Of a stretch of 64,000 bases of DNA, positions 25,516 to 32,470 are shown one piece after another. Origin of the DNA: Paenibacillus_AR mesotrionivorans (GTDB taxonomy: Bacteria > Bacillota > Bacilli > Paenibacillales > NBRC-103111); assembly GCF_046098205.1 (NCBI RefSeq), contig NZ_JBJURJ010000009.1, forward strand, positions 186,001 through 250,000. Reading direction: 5' to 3'. The notes under the pieces were generated by a model that worked only from the letters and a program-made list of their open reading frames with translations, was not told the origin of the DNA and searched no databases. Numbering within the stretch: position 1 is the stretch's first letter; the number at the start of each line of letters is the position of its first letter. The translations under genes and the position numbers were made by a program.

Positions 25516-26204
25516 ATCCTTTGGTCCGCTGGTTAAAAAGCATGCGCCATGCCTACGAGGGCATCCAGTACGCCCTGTCGACGCAGCCCAATATGAAGTT
25601 CCACTTTTTTGCGTCCTTTGCCGTGCTGGTGTCGGCCTTGTTTTTCCGGCTGCCGCGGACCGATGTGCTGCTGCTGCTGTTGGCTATCACTCTTGTTATT
25701 GTGACTGAGCTGATTAATACCGGAATCGAAAAAACCGTCGATCTCGCCATGCCCGACCTGCACCCCCTGGCCAAAATTGCCAAGGATGTGGCAGCCGCCG
25801 CGGTGCTGGTGACGGCGGTTTTTGCCGCCGCTGTGGGAGTGGCGGTATTCTACTCCCCGGTGGAGCGGTGGGTGCGGCACCGGGAACATCCCGATGTGCC
25901 GCTGTCCATCGGCTCCGTCTGGCTGTATCTGGCGCTGGTAGCCTTGGCAGTGATCGTGGTGCGCACCCGCTTCCGGGCCAGCGGACAGCTGAAGCCCAGC
26001 CTGTGGATGGCCCTGGCGGTATCCCTGGGCACCCTGATTACCCTCAAAAGCGGGGACACCCTGGTGGGATTGCTGGCCCTGGTGATGTGCGGCATGTTCC
26101 TGGTGATGCTTTATGAAAAACAGGGGCGCTCCCTGGCCGGAATTCTGGCAGGCGGGCTGCTGGGAGCGGTGCTGACGGTGCTGGCCTTTTTTCTGGGGGG
26201 ATAG
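25512..26204 (+). CDS. dgkA: Diacylglycerol/undecaprenol kinase with C-terminal membrane extension
   Basis: The N-terminal ~120 residues are a DgkA-type integral membrane kinase: AYEGIQYALSTQPNMKFHF, VTELINTGIEKTVDL and HPLAKIAKDVAAAAVL. In Gram-positives this enzyme phosphorylates undecaprenol. B. subtilis DgkA is ~123 residues; this one is 230. The extra ~110 residues hold three to four more hydrophobic helices without PAP2 phosphatase motifs that I can see. It starts with TTG overlapping the ybeY stop and is translationally coupled. Confidence 0.9.
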   Translation: MNPLVRWLKSMRHAYEGIQYALSTQPNMKFHFFASFAVLVSALFFRLPRTDVLLLLLAITLVIVTELINTGIEKTVDLAMPDLHPLAKIAKDVAAAAVLVTAVFAAAVGVAVFYSPVERWVRHREHPDVPLSIGSVWLYLALVALAVIVVRTRFRASGQLKPSLWMALAVSLGTLITLKSGDTLVGLLALVMCGMFLVMLYEKQGRSLAGILAGGLLGAVLTVLAFFLGG

Positions 26205-26225
26205 GATGGTGCGTGGCGCCCCAAA

Positions 26226-26400
26226 TGCATAAGTGCAGTCCGGTAACCGATATGGCGCGGCTGGAGCTGCCTATCCTGCAAAAGTGCAGTTATTTTCCGC
26301 AAAAACCCTTGTTGTAGGCCATAAGAACGAAAATAACTGCAGATTTGCAGGATGAATGGACAAAACGGAGATTCCGGGAGAAAATAACTGCAGATTTGCA
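26226..26400. repeat. Four-module palindromic element, copy 4 (TGCAnnnnTGCAG subtype)
   Basis: Forward modules at 26226 (TGCATAAGTGCAG) and 26277 (TGCAAAAGTGCAGTTATTTT); reverse modules AAAATAACTGCAGATTTGCA end at 26349 and 26400. The spacing within each pair is 51 bp. The forward-forward-reverse-reverse order and ~50-bp period match the other copies, but the core hexamers differ completely. It lies between dgkA and cdd. Confidence 0.78.
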
Positions 26401-26447
26401 TTTCGGATAGCTGATAAGCAATAAACCAATGACGGAGGGATGAAGAT

Positions 26448-26870
26448 ATGGCAGTTCCTGAGTTTGTGCACAAGCTTATTGAAGAAGCGGCGGCGGCCCG
26501 CAAAAAAGCATACGTCCCATATTCACACTTTGGGGTGGGGGCGGCACTGCTGGATGCAGACGGACATATTCATCATGGCTGCAACATCGAAAATGCCGCA
26601 TATGGTCCCACCAACTGTGCGGAACGCACGGCGGTTTTCCGGGCGGTGGCCGACGGGCATGCCCCGCGCAGCTTCAAGGCTATAGCCGTCATTGCGGATA
26701 CGGAGGACCCGGTGTCCCCCTGCGGCATTTGCCGCCAAGTGATGAGTGAGCTGTGCGGGCCGGATATGCCCGTATATCTCACCAATTTGAAGGGTGACAT
26801 CCAGGAGACCACCGTGGCGGCGCTGCTGCCAGGTGCCTTCACCTCCCGCGACTTTAAGGAAGCCGAGTAA
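26448..26870 (+). CDS. cdd: Cytidine deaminase
   Basis: A 140-residue homotetrameric zinc enzyme of pyrimidine salvage that converts cytidine or deoxycytidine to uridine or deoxyuridine. The catalytic NCAERTA (Cys-Ala-Glu) and the zinc-binding PCGICRQ motif are present, plus VPYSHFGVGAALL near the N-terminus. ACGGAGGGATG precedes the ATG. Its place between dgkA and era is the conserved Bacillales order. Confidence 0.96.
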   Translation: MAVPEFVHKLIEEAAAARKKAYVPYSHFGVGAALLDADGHIHHGCNIENAAYGPTNCAERTAVFRAVADGHAPRSFKAIAVIADTEDPVSPCGICRQVMSELCGPDMPVYLTNLKGDIQETTVAALLPGAFTSRDFKEAE

Positions 26871-26930
26871 GAAAGCTGTTTCACCTGTTACACCATACAC
26901 CGAAATTTCACCATGAGAGGAATCAAATAT

Positions 26931-27827
26931 ATGCCAAAAGGCTTTAAATCCGGGTTTGTCGCTATTATCGGGCGCCCCAACGTGGGCAAATCCACCCTGT
27001 TGAACCGGGTGGTGGGACAGAAGGTTGCCATCATGTCGGACAAACCTCAAACTACCCGCAACAAAATTCACGGTGTGTATACCACCGACACTGCCCAGAT
27101 CGTGTTCCTGGACACGCCGGGTATCCACAAGCCCCAGTCCAAGCTGGGCAACTATATGATGCAGGTCGCGGAGGGCACCTTAAATGAGGTGGACGCCATT
27201 CTTTTCCTGGTGGATGTAAGCGAAGGATTGGGCGGCGGAGACCGGTACATTATCGAACGGCTGAAGCAGGTCAAAACCCCTGTTATCCTCGTGATGAACA
27301 AAATCGACAAGGTGCAGCCCGAAGAACTGCTGCCCATTATCGTGCAGTACAAGGATCTTTATCCCTTTACCGAAATCGTGCCGATTTCCGCCAAACAGGG
27401 CACCAGCGTCAACATCCTGTTGGAGCAGGCAACGCGTTATCTGGATGAAGGGCCGATGTATTACCCCGCAGACCAGGTTACCGATCATCCGGAGCAGTTC
27501 GTGTGCGCCGAGCTGGTACGGGAAAAAATTCTCAACCTGACCCGTGAGGAAATCCCTCACTCCATCGCCGTCACCATTGAGGATATGAAGGTGCAGGACA
27601 ACGGACTGGTTCATATCTCCGCGGTTATCTTCGTGGAACGGGACTCCCAGAAGGGCATCATCATCGGCAAAAACGGCGCTTTGTTGAAGGAAATCGGCAA
27701 GCTGGCCCGTCTGGATATCGAGAAGCTGCTGGGCAACAAATGCTTCCTGGAGCTTTGGGTCAAGGTGAAAAAGGATTGGCGCAACCAGGACCGGGTGCTG
27801 AAGGATTTGGGCTTCCGACACGATTAA
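26931..27827 (+). CDS. era: Era GTPase
   Basis: Era binds the 3' end of 16S rRNA and is required for 30S assembly. GTPase motifs are G1 GRPNVGKSTL, G3 DTPGIHKPQ and G4 NKID; the C-terminal KH domain (VIFVERDSQKGIIIGKNGAL) binds the anti-Shine-Dalgarno region. The 298-residue form starts at ATG 26931 with GAGAGGA 9 nt upstream; an upstream ATG at 26913 contains that ribosome site and is rejected. Confidence 0.96.
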   Translation: MPKGFKSGFVAIIGRPNVGKSTLLNRVVGQKVAIMSDKPQTTRNKIHGVYTTDTAQIVFLDTPGIHKPQSKLGNYMMQVAEGTLNEVDAILFLVDVSEGLGGGDRYIIERLKQVKTPVILVMNKIDKVQPEELLPIIVQYKDLYPFTEIVPISAKQGTSVNILLEQATRYLDEGPMYYPADQVTDHPEQFVCAELVREKILNLTREEIPHSIAVTIEDMKVQDNGLVHISAVIFVERDSQKGIIIGKNGALLKEIGKLARLDIEKLLGNKCFLELWVKVKKDWRNQDRVLKDLGFRHD

Positions 27828-27928
27828 AGCCAGCGAACGGATACACCGGAATCCTCTCTTTTTTAAGTGGCAGAGGAGAGGACATTCCATCCTCACTTTC
27901 CTAAAATTGTAATCAGGAGGTGAGAGGA

Positions 27929-28774
27929 GTGGATTGGAGCATTCGGTTGAATCGGGCCATTGATTATATTGAGATGCATCTGGATCAGGACATGGATCTG
28001 GATCAAGCGGCTAAGCTGGCGTTTTGCAGCCGTAATGATTTGTCAGGCATGTTCAGCATTGTGGCCGGAATTACGCTCAACGAATACATCAGACGTCGGC
28101 GTCTTTCGCTGGCGGCTCTGGAGCTGCAGACCAGCAATGAGAAAATCATCGACATTGGCATGAAATACGGCTATTCTTCGCCAACAGCATTTAACCGTGC
28201 TTTTCAAAATCAACATAAAGCGTCCCCCCAATATGCAAGAAGCCGGAACATCTTTATTGCTGCCTATCCGCGAATCTCCTTCCAAATTACTATTAAGGGA
28301 GAGATTAATATGAAGTGCAGGATTGAAAAGAAGCCGGCGTTTAAGGTTGCAGGGGTAAAGAAGACATTCCAAACGAATGCAGTGGAAAATCGGGTTCCTG
28401 CTTTTTGGGGGGAGCTTCCCCGGGAAACGTACAACAAAATCATTGCCCAATCCGGCGGTAAACCAGAGGGGATGATGGGGTTGTGCGCCGATTTCGATGG
28501 GGGGCACCAGTTCAATTATTACATCGCCGTCTCAACGGTCAATGACAATGTTGGGGACTTGGAGACAATAGAAATCCCTGAGGCGACCTGGGCCATCTTC
28601 GAGGCCGAAGGCGGATTGATGGAGCTGGTAAACCGTGTATGGCAGGAATGGTTTCCCTCCTCCGGCTACAGGCGTGCGGATAACTCCATTCCGGATGTGG
28701 AAGTGTATTTTGATTATGATTTCCCCAAAGAAAAATATACGTATGAGCTTTGGTACCCTGTGATTAAAGAGTAA
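27929..28774 (+). CDS. AraC-type regulator fused to GyrI-like effector domain
   Basis: A 281-residue regulator. The N-terminal ~105 residues are an AraC/XylS double helix-turn-helix (LDQDMDLDQAAKLAFCSRNDLS; IDIGMKYGYSSPTAFNRAFQ). Residues ~130-281 are a GyrI/SOUL-like small-molecule-binding domain (CRIEKKPAFKVAGVKKTFQ; EVYFDYDFPKEKYTYELWYPV). This arrangement resembles Rob/BltR-like multidrug or stress sensors. GTG 27929 is chosen because AGGAGG (27915-27920) is 8 nt upstream; GTG 27920 overlaps it. The gene interrupts the conserved era-recO block and is followed by a repeat island, suggesting insertion. No obvious target gene is adjacent. Confidence 0.88.
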   Translation: MDWSIRLNRAIDYIEMHLDQDMDLDQAAKLAFCSRNDLSGMFSIVAGITLNEYIRRRRLSLAALELQTSNEKIIDIGMKYGYSSPTAFNRAFQNQHKASPQYARSRNIFIAAYPRISFQITIKGEINMKCRIEKKPAFKVAGVKKTFQTNAVENRVPAFWGELPRETYNKIIAQSGGKPEGMMGLCADFDGGHQFNYYIAVSTVNDNVGDLETIEIPEATWAIFEAEGGLMELVNRVWQEWFPSSGYRRADNSIPDVEVYFDYDFPKEKYTYELWYPVIKE

Positions 28775-29029
28775 CCGAAGCGGCGGCTTTTGCCGAATTG
28801 GCCAAAGGACAGACGGTGATGTCGGTAGGCGCGATAGCGACCGGCCGGAGGCCGAAGCAGTGGTGGCGATATGAGCTAAAGCGACCGGCCAGAGCCGAAG
28901 CAGTGGAGAGGCCGCAGGGCGGAAGCGGGGGACCGGGCGGAACAGGGGAGCAGCGGGCGACGGGCGACGGGCGACGTCTGTCCCCGGCTTTTCCTTGCTG
29001 GTGATGGGCGTGAGTCTATCGGCCGCATC

Positions 29030-29212
29030 TAACGGCGGTGAAAGCCTTTATTTAGGCGAAAATGTCGTTTGAGAAAATCTAACGGCGGCCACAGCCGTTA
29101 TATGGGCCGAAAGCCGCGTCGCAAGCCCATTATTGGCCCAATAAAGGCTCCTGCTTCCGTTAGATTTCGCAACCCCAAGTTTTGGGGCAAATAGCGTCTC
29201 TCACCGCCGTTA
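29030..29212. repeat. Four-module 183-bp palindromic element, copy 5 (TAACGGCGG subtype)
   Basis: Modules start at 29030 and 29080 (TAACGGCGG...) and reverse modules begin at 29140 and 29190, the last ending CCGCCGTTA at 29212. Spacing is 50/60/50. Outer ends (29030/29212) and inner ends (29080/29162) share the same centre, 29121, so the symmetry is exact to the base. Confidence 0.9.
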
Positions 29213-29224
29213 GGAAAAGGCGGT

Positions 29225-29454
29225 GAGCGAACCAGCAAAGCGATGTGAGCGAAAGGTTTAAGGTTTGTGGGTTTGGGGTTTGGGGTTTAGGGTTTAGGGT
29301 TTAGGGTTTAGGGTTTAGGGTTTAGGGTTTAGGGTTTAGGGTTTAGGGTTTAGGGTTTGGGGTTTGGGGTTTAGGGTTTAAGGGGTTTGAGGTCCGGCCA
29401 AGAGCGGAGCGGGGAGCAGCCGGAGAGCGAACCAGCAAAACGATGTGAGCGAAA
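29225..29454 (+). repeat. 30-bp direct repeats exactly 200 bp apart
   Basis: GAGCGAACCAGCAAA-R-CGATGTGAGCGAAA occurs at 29225-29254 and 29425-29454 with one mismatch (G/A). Between them lies the GTTTAGG heptamer array. Confidence 0.9.
29271..29375 (+). repeat. Heptanucleotide array (GTTTRGG)15
   Basis: Fifteen exact 7-bp units: two GTTTGGG, ten GTTTAGG (29285-29354), two GTTTGGG, one GTTTAGG, with degenerate units on both sides. The unit equals the plant-type telomere repeat and gives regularly spaced GGG tracts, so the plus strand could fold into G-quadruplexes. Confidence 0.97.
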
Positions 29455-29606
29455 AGGGTTTGAATTTTAAGGTTTTAGGGTTTTAAGGGTCTAAACCCCT
29501 GAGCGTCACGCGGCAGCGTGAGGCGGCTCCCTCCTCCACCGCCCCTCCCACCCGCCTGCCGCTGCACCCCCCACGGGCAAAACGCCGCGGAAGAACGCCA
29601 ACTTCC

Positions 29607-29682
29607 AGCGTGTTCCCGCCCAAGTAAGATTTGCCCGCCCCAACCCATGGGCGGGCAAACCTTACCAAACGGGAACGGAAGC
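29607..29682. repeat. Long palindrome
   Basis: TTTGCCCGCCC (29630-29640) and GGGCGGGCAAA (29649-29659) are perfect arms. Outward pairing continues through GTAAG/CTTAC and GTTCCCG/CGGGAAC, giving a ~75-base hairpin. No T run follows, so it is not a standard terminator. Confidence 0.75.
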
Positions 29683-29773
29683 GCTCCTCCCGCCCACACC
29701 CCCATCGAAGACGGCCCACCCGCGACACTCCGAAAACCCTTGCCGAGGTCTTGGGGCGGCAGCGCCCAAGTCT

Positions 29774-29793
29774 CCCCCTTTGGCCAAAGGGGG
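29774..29793. repeat. 20-bp perfect palindrome in a dispersed-type repeat
   Basis: CCCCCTTTGG joined directly to CCAAAGGGGG, followed by AAGGGGGG. Repeats of this flavour, giving PPLxKGG-like translations, are dispersed in many bacterial genomes. Copy number elsewhere cannot be judged here. Confidence 0.7.
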
Positions 29794-29897
29794 AAGGGGG
29801 GATTCGAATACCCAATACTTGCTTCGGATAGACTCACCGCTTTTCTCCAATCCTACAACTGTGGGCAATTCACAGACGGTAGGAGAGGATGGTACAG

Positions 29898-30041
29898 ATG
29901 AGAGACTTCTCGTGGAACTATTTTTCGAAAACGGGAGATGTGAATGCGTACCTGCTGTACAAGGAGAGCCTGACACCTGAGGAAACCGCGGCGCCGACAG
30001 AGGAGCTGCAGGAGCAGGAAGAGGGAGAAGCGGTGGTCTAA
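29898..30041 (+). CDS. yqzL: YqzL-family small protein
   Basis: A 47-residue protein starting M-R-D-F-S-W-N-Y-F-S-K-T-G-D-V-N-A-Y-L-L, the YqzL signature (F-x-W-x-x-F-x-x-T-G-x-x-x-x-Y-L-L). The C-terminal half is acidic and variable. TAGGAGAGGA lies upstream. It sits between era and recO, exactly as in B. subtilis. Function unknown. Confidence 0.88.
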   Translation: MRDFSWNYFSKTGDVNAYLLYKESLTPEETAAPTEELQEQEEGEAVV

Positions 30042-30101
30042 TACGGGCAGCCAAGCGTTAGAGACTGTCGCGAATGTTTCCCGACAGCTCGTGAGGAGTA
30101 G

Positions 30102-30857
30102 ATGCCCATGCTGTATAAGGTTGAAGGAATTGTCACCCGGAGCATGGACTACGGGGAAGGGCATAAAATCATATCCGTATACACCCGCGAAGCGGGGAAA
30201 ATGAGCGTGATGGTCAGGGGGGCCAAAAAGCTGAAAAGCCGCCACGGGGCCGTCACGCAGCTTTTTACATACGGGGAATTTGTGATCTACAAAAACGCCC
30301 ACATGGGAACACTGAATGCTGCGGAAATAACGGACTCCTTCCATAAGCTGCGGGAAGATCTCATGAAAGGGGCTTACGCGGCATATATAGTAGAAATGGT
30401 GGAGAAGCTCACCGGAGAAATGGAGCCCAATGCACCGCTTTTTGAACAGCTGCTGGCCGCCTTGAAGGGAATTGCCGGAGACAAGCCGCCCCATATCATT
30501 GCCCACATTATGGAAATGCATATGCTGGTGCTGTCCGGTTACATGCCGGAGCTGGACCAATGTGTATCCTGCGGCAGCAAGGAAGGGGAAATGGCGTTGA
30601 GCATTGCGGCGGGAGGCATTCTTTGTCCGCGCTGTAGACTTAAGGATCCCCAGGGAATTGTGCTGGGAGCGGGAACATTGAAGCTGCTCCGTCTGTTCCG
30701 TACCATGGATTTGCGGCGGTTGGGGGAGATTGACGTCAAACCCGTAACTCAGGCTCAATTAAAGCGATGTATGCGCGGCATGATGGACATGTACATGGAA
30801 ACCAAATGGAAATCCCGGAGCTTCCTTGACCAAATGGAGAAGTACGGGATGGAATAA
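30102..30857 (+). CDS. recO: RecO, DNA repair mediator
   Basis: A 251-residue protein with an N-terminal OB fold (VEGIVTRSMDYGEGHKIISVYTREAGK) and a C-terminal helical domain with the zinc-binding cysteines CVSC and CPRC. RecO with RecR loads RecA onto SSB-coated single-stranded DNA at gaps. GTGAGGAG precedes the ATG. A T-box-like leader follows 6 bases after the stop. Confidence 0.95.
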   Translation: MPMLYKVEGIVTRSMDYGEGHKIISVYTREAGKMSVMVRGAKKLKSRHGAVTQLFTYGEFVIYKNAHMGTLNAAEITDSFHKLREDLMKGAYAAYIVEMVEKLTGEMEPNAPLFEQLLAALKGIAGDKPPHIIAHIMEMHMLVLSGYMPELDQCVSCGSKEGEMALSIAAGGILCPRCRLKDPQGIVLGAGTLKLLRLFRTMDLRRLGEIDVKPVTQAQLKRCMRGMMDMYMETKWKSRSFLDQMEKYGME

Positions 30858-30863
30858 AGGAGT

Positions 30864-30892
30864 TTGACAGGAAACCGGGAATTTGTTACGAT
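30864..30892 (+). promoter_or_regulatory. SigA promoter ahead of the T-box remnant
   Basis: TTGACA (30864-30869) and TACGAT (30887-30892) with a 17-bp spacer, 7 bases after recO. Transcription would start near 30899, leaving only about 20 nt before the antiterminator. Confidence 0.6.
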
Positions 30893-30918
30893 CTTGGCCG
30901 ATGCCGCTTTTTCTTCAA

Positions 30919-31002
30919 AATAAGGGTGGAACCGTGAGACAACGGGCTCTTATTCCTGTGCTTGGCAGCTTGCTGGCAGACGCAGGAACAGGAGCCTTTT
31001 TT
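30919..31002 (+). promoter_or_regulatory. T-box antiterminator/terminator remnant (glycine type)
   Basis: The T-box core AGGGTGGAACCG lies at 30923-30934. Antiterminator pairing is complete: AATAAG (30919-30924) with CTTATT (30949-30954), the 7-nt bulge GGTGGAA, and CCG/CGG around an 8-nt loop. The bulge tetranucleotide TGGA would pair with a tRNA ending in UCCA, as tRNA-Gly does. The competing terminator is GGCTC...TTCCTG with CAGGAA...GAGCC and six T. The stem I/specifier domain is missing and no glyQS follows. Confidence 0.82.
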
Positions 31003-31046
31003 GGCTGAGAAAAAAGGATGAATGTGGAAAGGAAGGGTGATTTCCA

Positions 31047-31862
31047 TTGCCCGACAGGAAAAAGATCCAGTATGTGTACGTGGTGTCAGACTCGGCGGGG
31101 GAAACGGGAGAATCCGTCGTCCGAGCGGCGATTGTCCAATTTTTGCCGGCAGCCATTGAATTAAAGCGCAGACCCTTCATACATACAACCGAAGGCATTG
31201 ACCGGATTATCAAGGATGCGGCTGCCTGCGGAGGCGTAATCGTGTTCACCTTGGTGATTCCCCAGCTCCGGGATTACCTCTTGGAACGGGCCACCGAAAA
31301 TCAGGTCATCTGCATCGATCTGTTGGGGCCGATTATCGCCAGCCTGGAAAAAGCGCTCAACCAGCGCTCCCGCCACGAGCCGGGAATCATCCATAAGCTG
31401 GATGAGCATTATTTCCGCAAGGTGGAGGCAGTGGAATTCGCTGTCCGGTATGATGACGGAAGAGATGCCACCGGCGTCATCAAGGCGGATATTGTGCTGG
31501 CCGGAGTATCCCGCACCTCCAAAACTCCCTTGTCCATGTTTTTGGCCCACAAAAGCTATAAGGTCGCCAACGTTCCCCTGGTGCCGGAGCTGGTTCCGCC
31601 CCGGGAGCTGTTTACCGTGAATCCCGCCAAAATTATCGGCCTGACTATTAATCCCGACAAGCTCAACGAAATCCGCAAGGAGCGGCTGAAGGCGCTGGGG
31701 TTGGGGGAAGAGGCGATTTATGCCAAGGTGCAGCGGATAAACGAGGAATTGGCCCATGCTCAGACGATTATGAAGAAGCTGGGCTGTTTGGTGATTGACG
31801 TGTCCAATAAAGCGGTGGAGGAAACGGCGGGAATCATCATGGAACAAATTCCGCTCCGTTAG
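31047..31862 (+). CDS. yqfL: Pyruvate, phosphate dikinase regulatory protein-type bifunctional kinase/phosphorylase
   Basis: A 271-residue DUF299 protein. It starts DRKKIQYVYVVSDSAGETGE and carries the P-loop-like GVSRTSKTPLSMFLA near residue 152 and the late IGLTINPDKLNEIRKER signature. In relatives it phosphorylates and dephosphorylates PPDK or PEP synthase using ADP/Pi. In B. subtilis yqfL follows ccpN; here glyQS and ccpN are both missing upstream. It starts with TTG at 31047 preceded by GGAAGGGTGA. The T-box remnant is the only control element in front of it. Confidence 0.93.
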   Translation: MPDRKKIQYVYVVSDSAGETGESVVRAAIVQFLPAAIELKRRPFIHTTEGIDRIIKDAAACGGVIVFTLVIPQLRDYLLERATENQVICIDLLGPIIASLEKALNQRSRHEPGIIHKLDEHYFRKVEAVEFAVRYDDGRDATGVIKADIVLAGVSRTSKTPLSMFLAHKSYKVANVPLVPELVPPRELFTVNPAKIIGLTINPDKLNEIRKERLKALGLGEEAIYAKVQRINEELAHAQTIMKKLGCLVIDVSNKAVEETAGIIMEQIPLR

Positions 31863-31950
31863 TCAAGCTTTTTTTGCGGAATAGGCAGGATTTTTTATTT
31901 CCCCATCGTATATAATATTACGGAAGTATTGCCAATCCGTAACAAGGGCG

Positions 31951-32418
31951 GTGAGAGAATTGACGAAGCCGCTTGCCATTATTGTTGACGCCGACGCATG
32001 CCCCGTCAAACCGGAGATTATCAAGGCAGCCCGCCAGTTTCACGCGCAAGTGCTGATGGTGGCGTCCCTGGATCACCGGCTCACGGAGGAGCCCGGCGTA
32101 ACTGTTGTGCAGGTAGACCGGTCTGATCAGTCGGCAGATTTGTATATTGCCAATCATCTGGCTCCGGGCAACATTCTGGTGACACAGGATTTTGGGTTGG
32201 CGACGATCGGCTTGGCGAAACGCGCGTATGTGCTGTCCAACCGGGGGCAGGAATACACCAACGGCAACATTGATTTTCTGCTGGAAACCCGGCATGAACA
32301 CGCCAAACAGCGCAGAAACGGGCATTACGGCAAAGGACCTAAGCCTTTTACCGCAGAAGACCGGGAACGATTTCTACATTCTTTGACAAAACTTTTGCAA
32401 TCCTTGCAGGAAAATTAA
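31951..32418 (+). CDS. yqxD: YaiI/YqxD family protein (UPF0178)
   Basis: A 155-residue NYN/PIN-like domain protein. IIVDADACPVKPEI, VDRSDQSADLYIAN and VTQDFGLATIGLAK are the conserved acidic blocks expected of a metal-dependent nuclease fold; activity is unproven. It lies between yqfL and dnaG as in B. subtilis. The start is ambiguous between GTG 31951 and TTG 31960. Confidence 0.92.
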   Translation: MRELTKPLAIIVDADACPVKPEIIKAARQFHAQVLMVASLDHRLTEEPGVTVVQVDRSDQSADLYIANHLAPGNILVTQDFGLATIGLAKRAYVLSNRGQEYTNGNIDFLLETRHEHAKQRRNGHYGKGPKPFTAEDRERFLHSLTKLLQSLQEN

Positions 32419-32470
32419 CGGGGAGCGCGAATAAGTTATACTTGTCAATTGGAATGAAGGTGGTTATGCT

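Larger units (their letters stand above)
28775..29897. other. 1.1-kb intergenic repeat island
   Basis: No gene is supported here. From left to right it holds two copies of GCGACCGGCC...GAAGCAGTGG (about 28838-28906) and a triple GGGCGAC (about 28957-28976). Then come a four-module element, 30-bp direct repeats flanking a heptamer array, a ~75-bp palindrome and a palindromic CCCCCTTTGG/CCAAAGGGGG repeat. Open frames through the last part give proline/glycine-rich low-complexity translations and are rejected. Confidence 0.8.

Noticed and set aside
29271..29375. Heptamer array as evidence of plant DNA or a linear chromosome end
   Set aside because: Flanks on both sides are normal bacterial sequence with conserved gene order (era ... 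yqzL-recO), so it is an internal array.
29475..29837. Minus-strand frame of 120 codons in the repeat island
   Set aside because: The translation (PPFPLWPKGE-like, Gly-rich) comes from palindromic repeats; no ribosome site or conserved domain.
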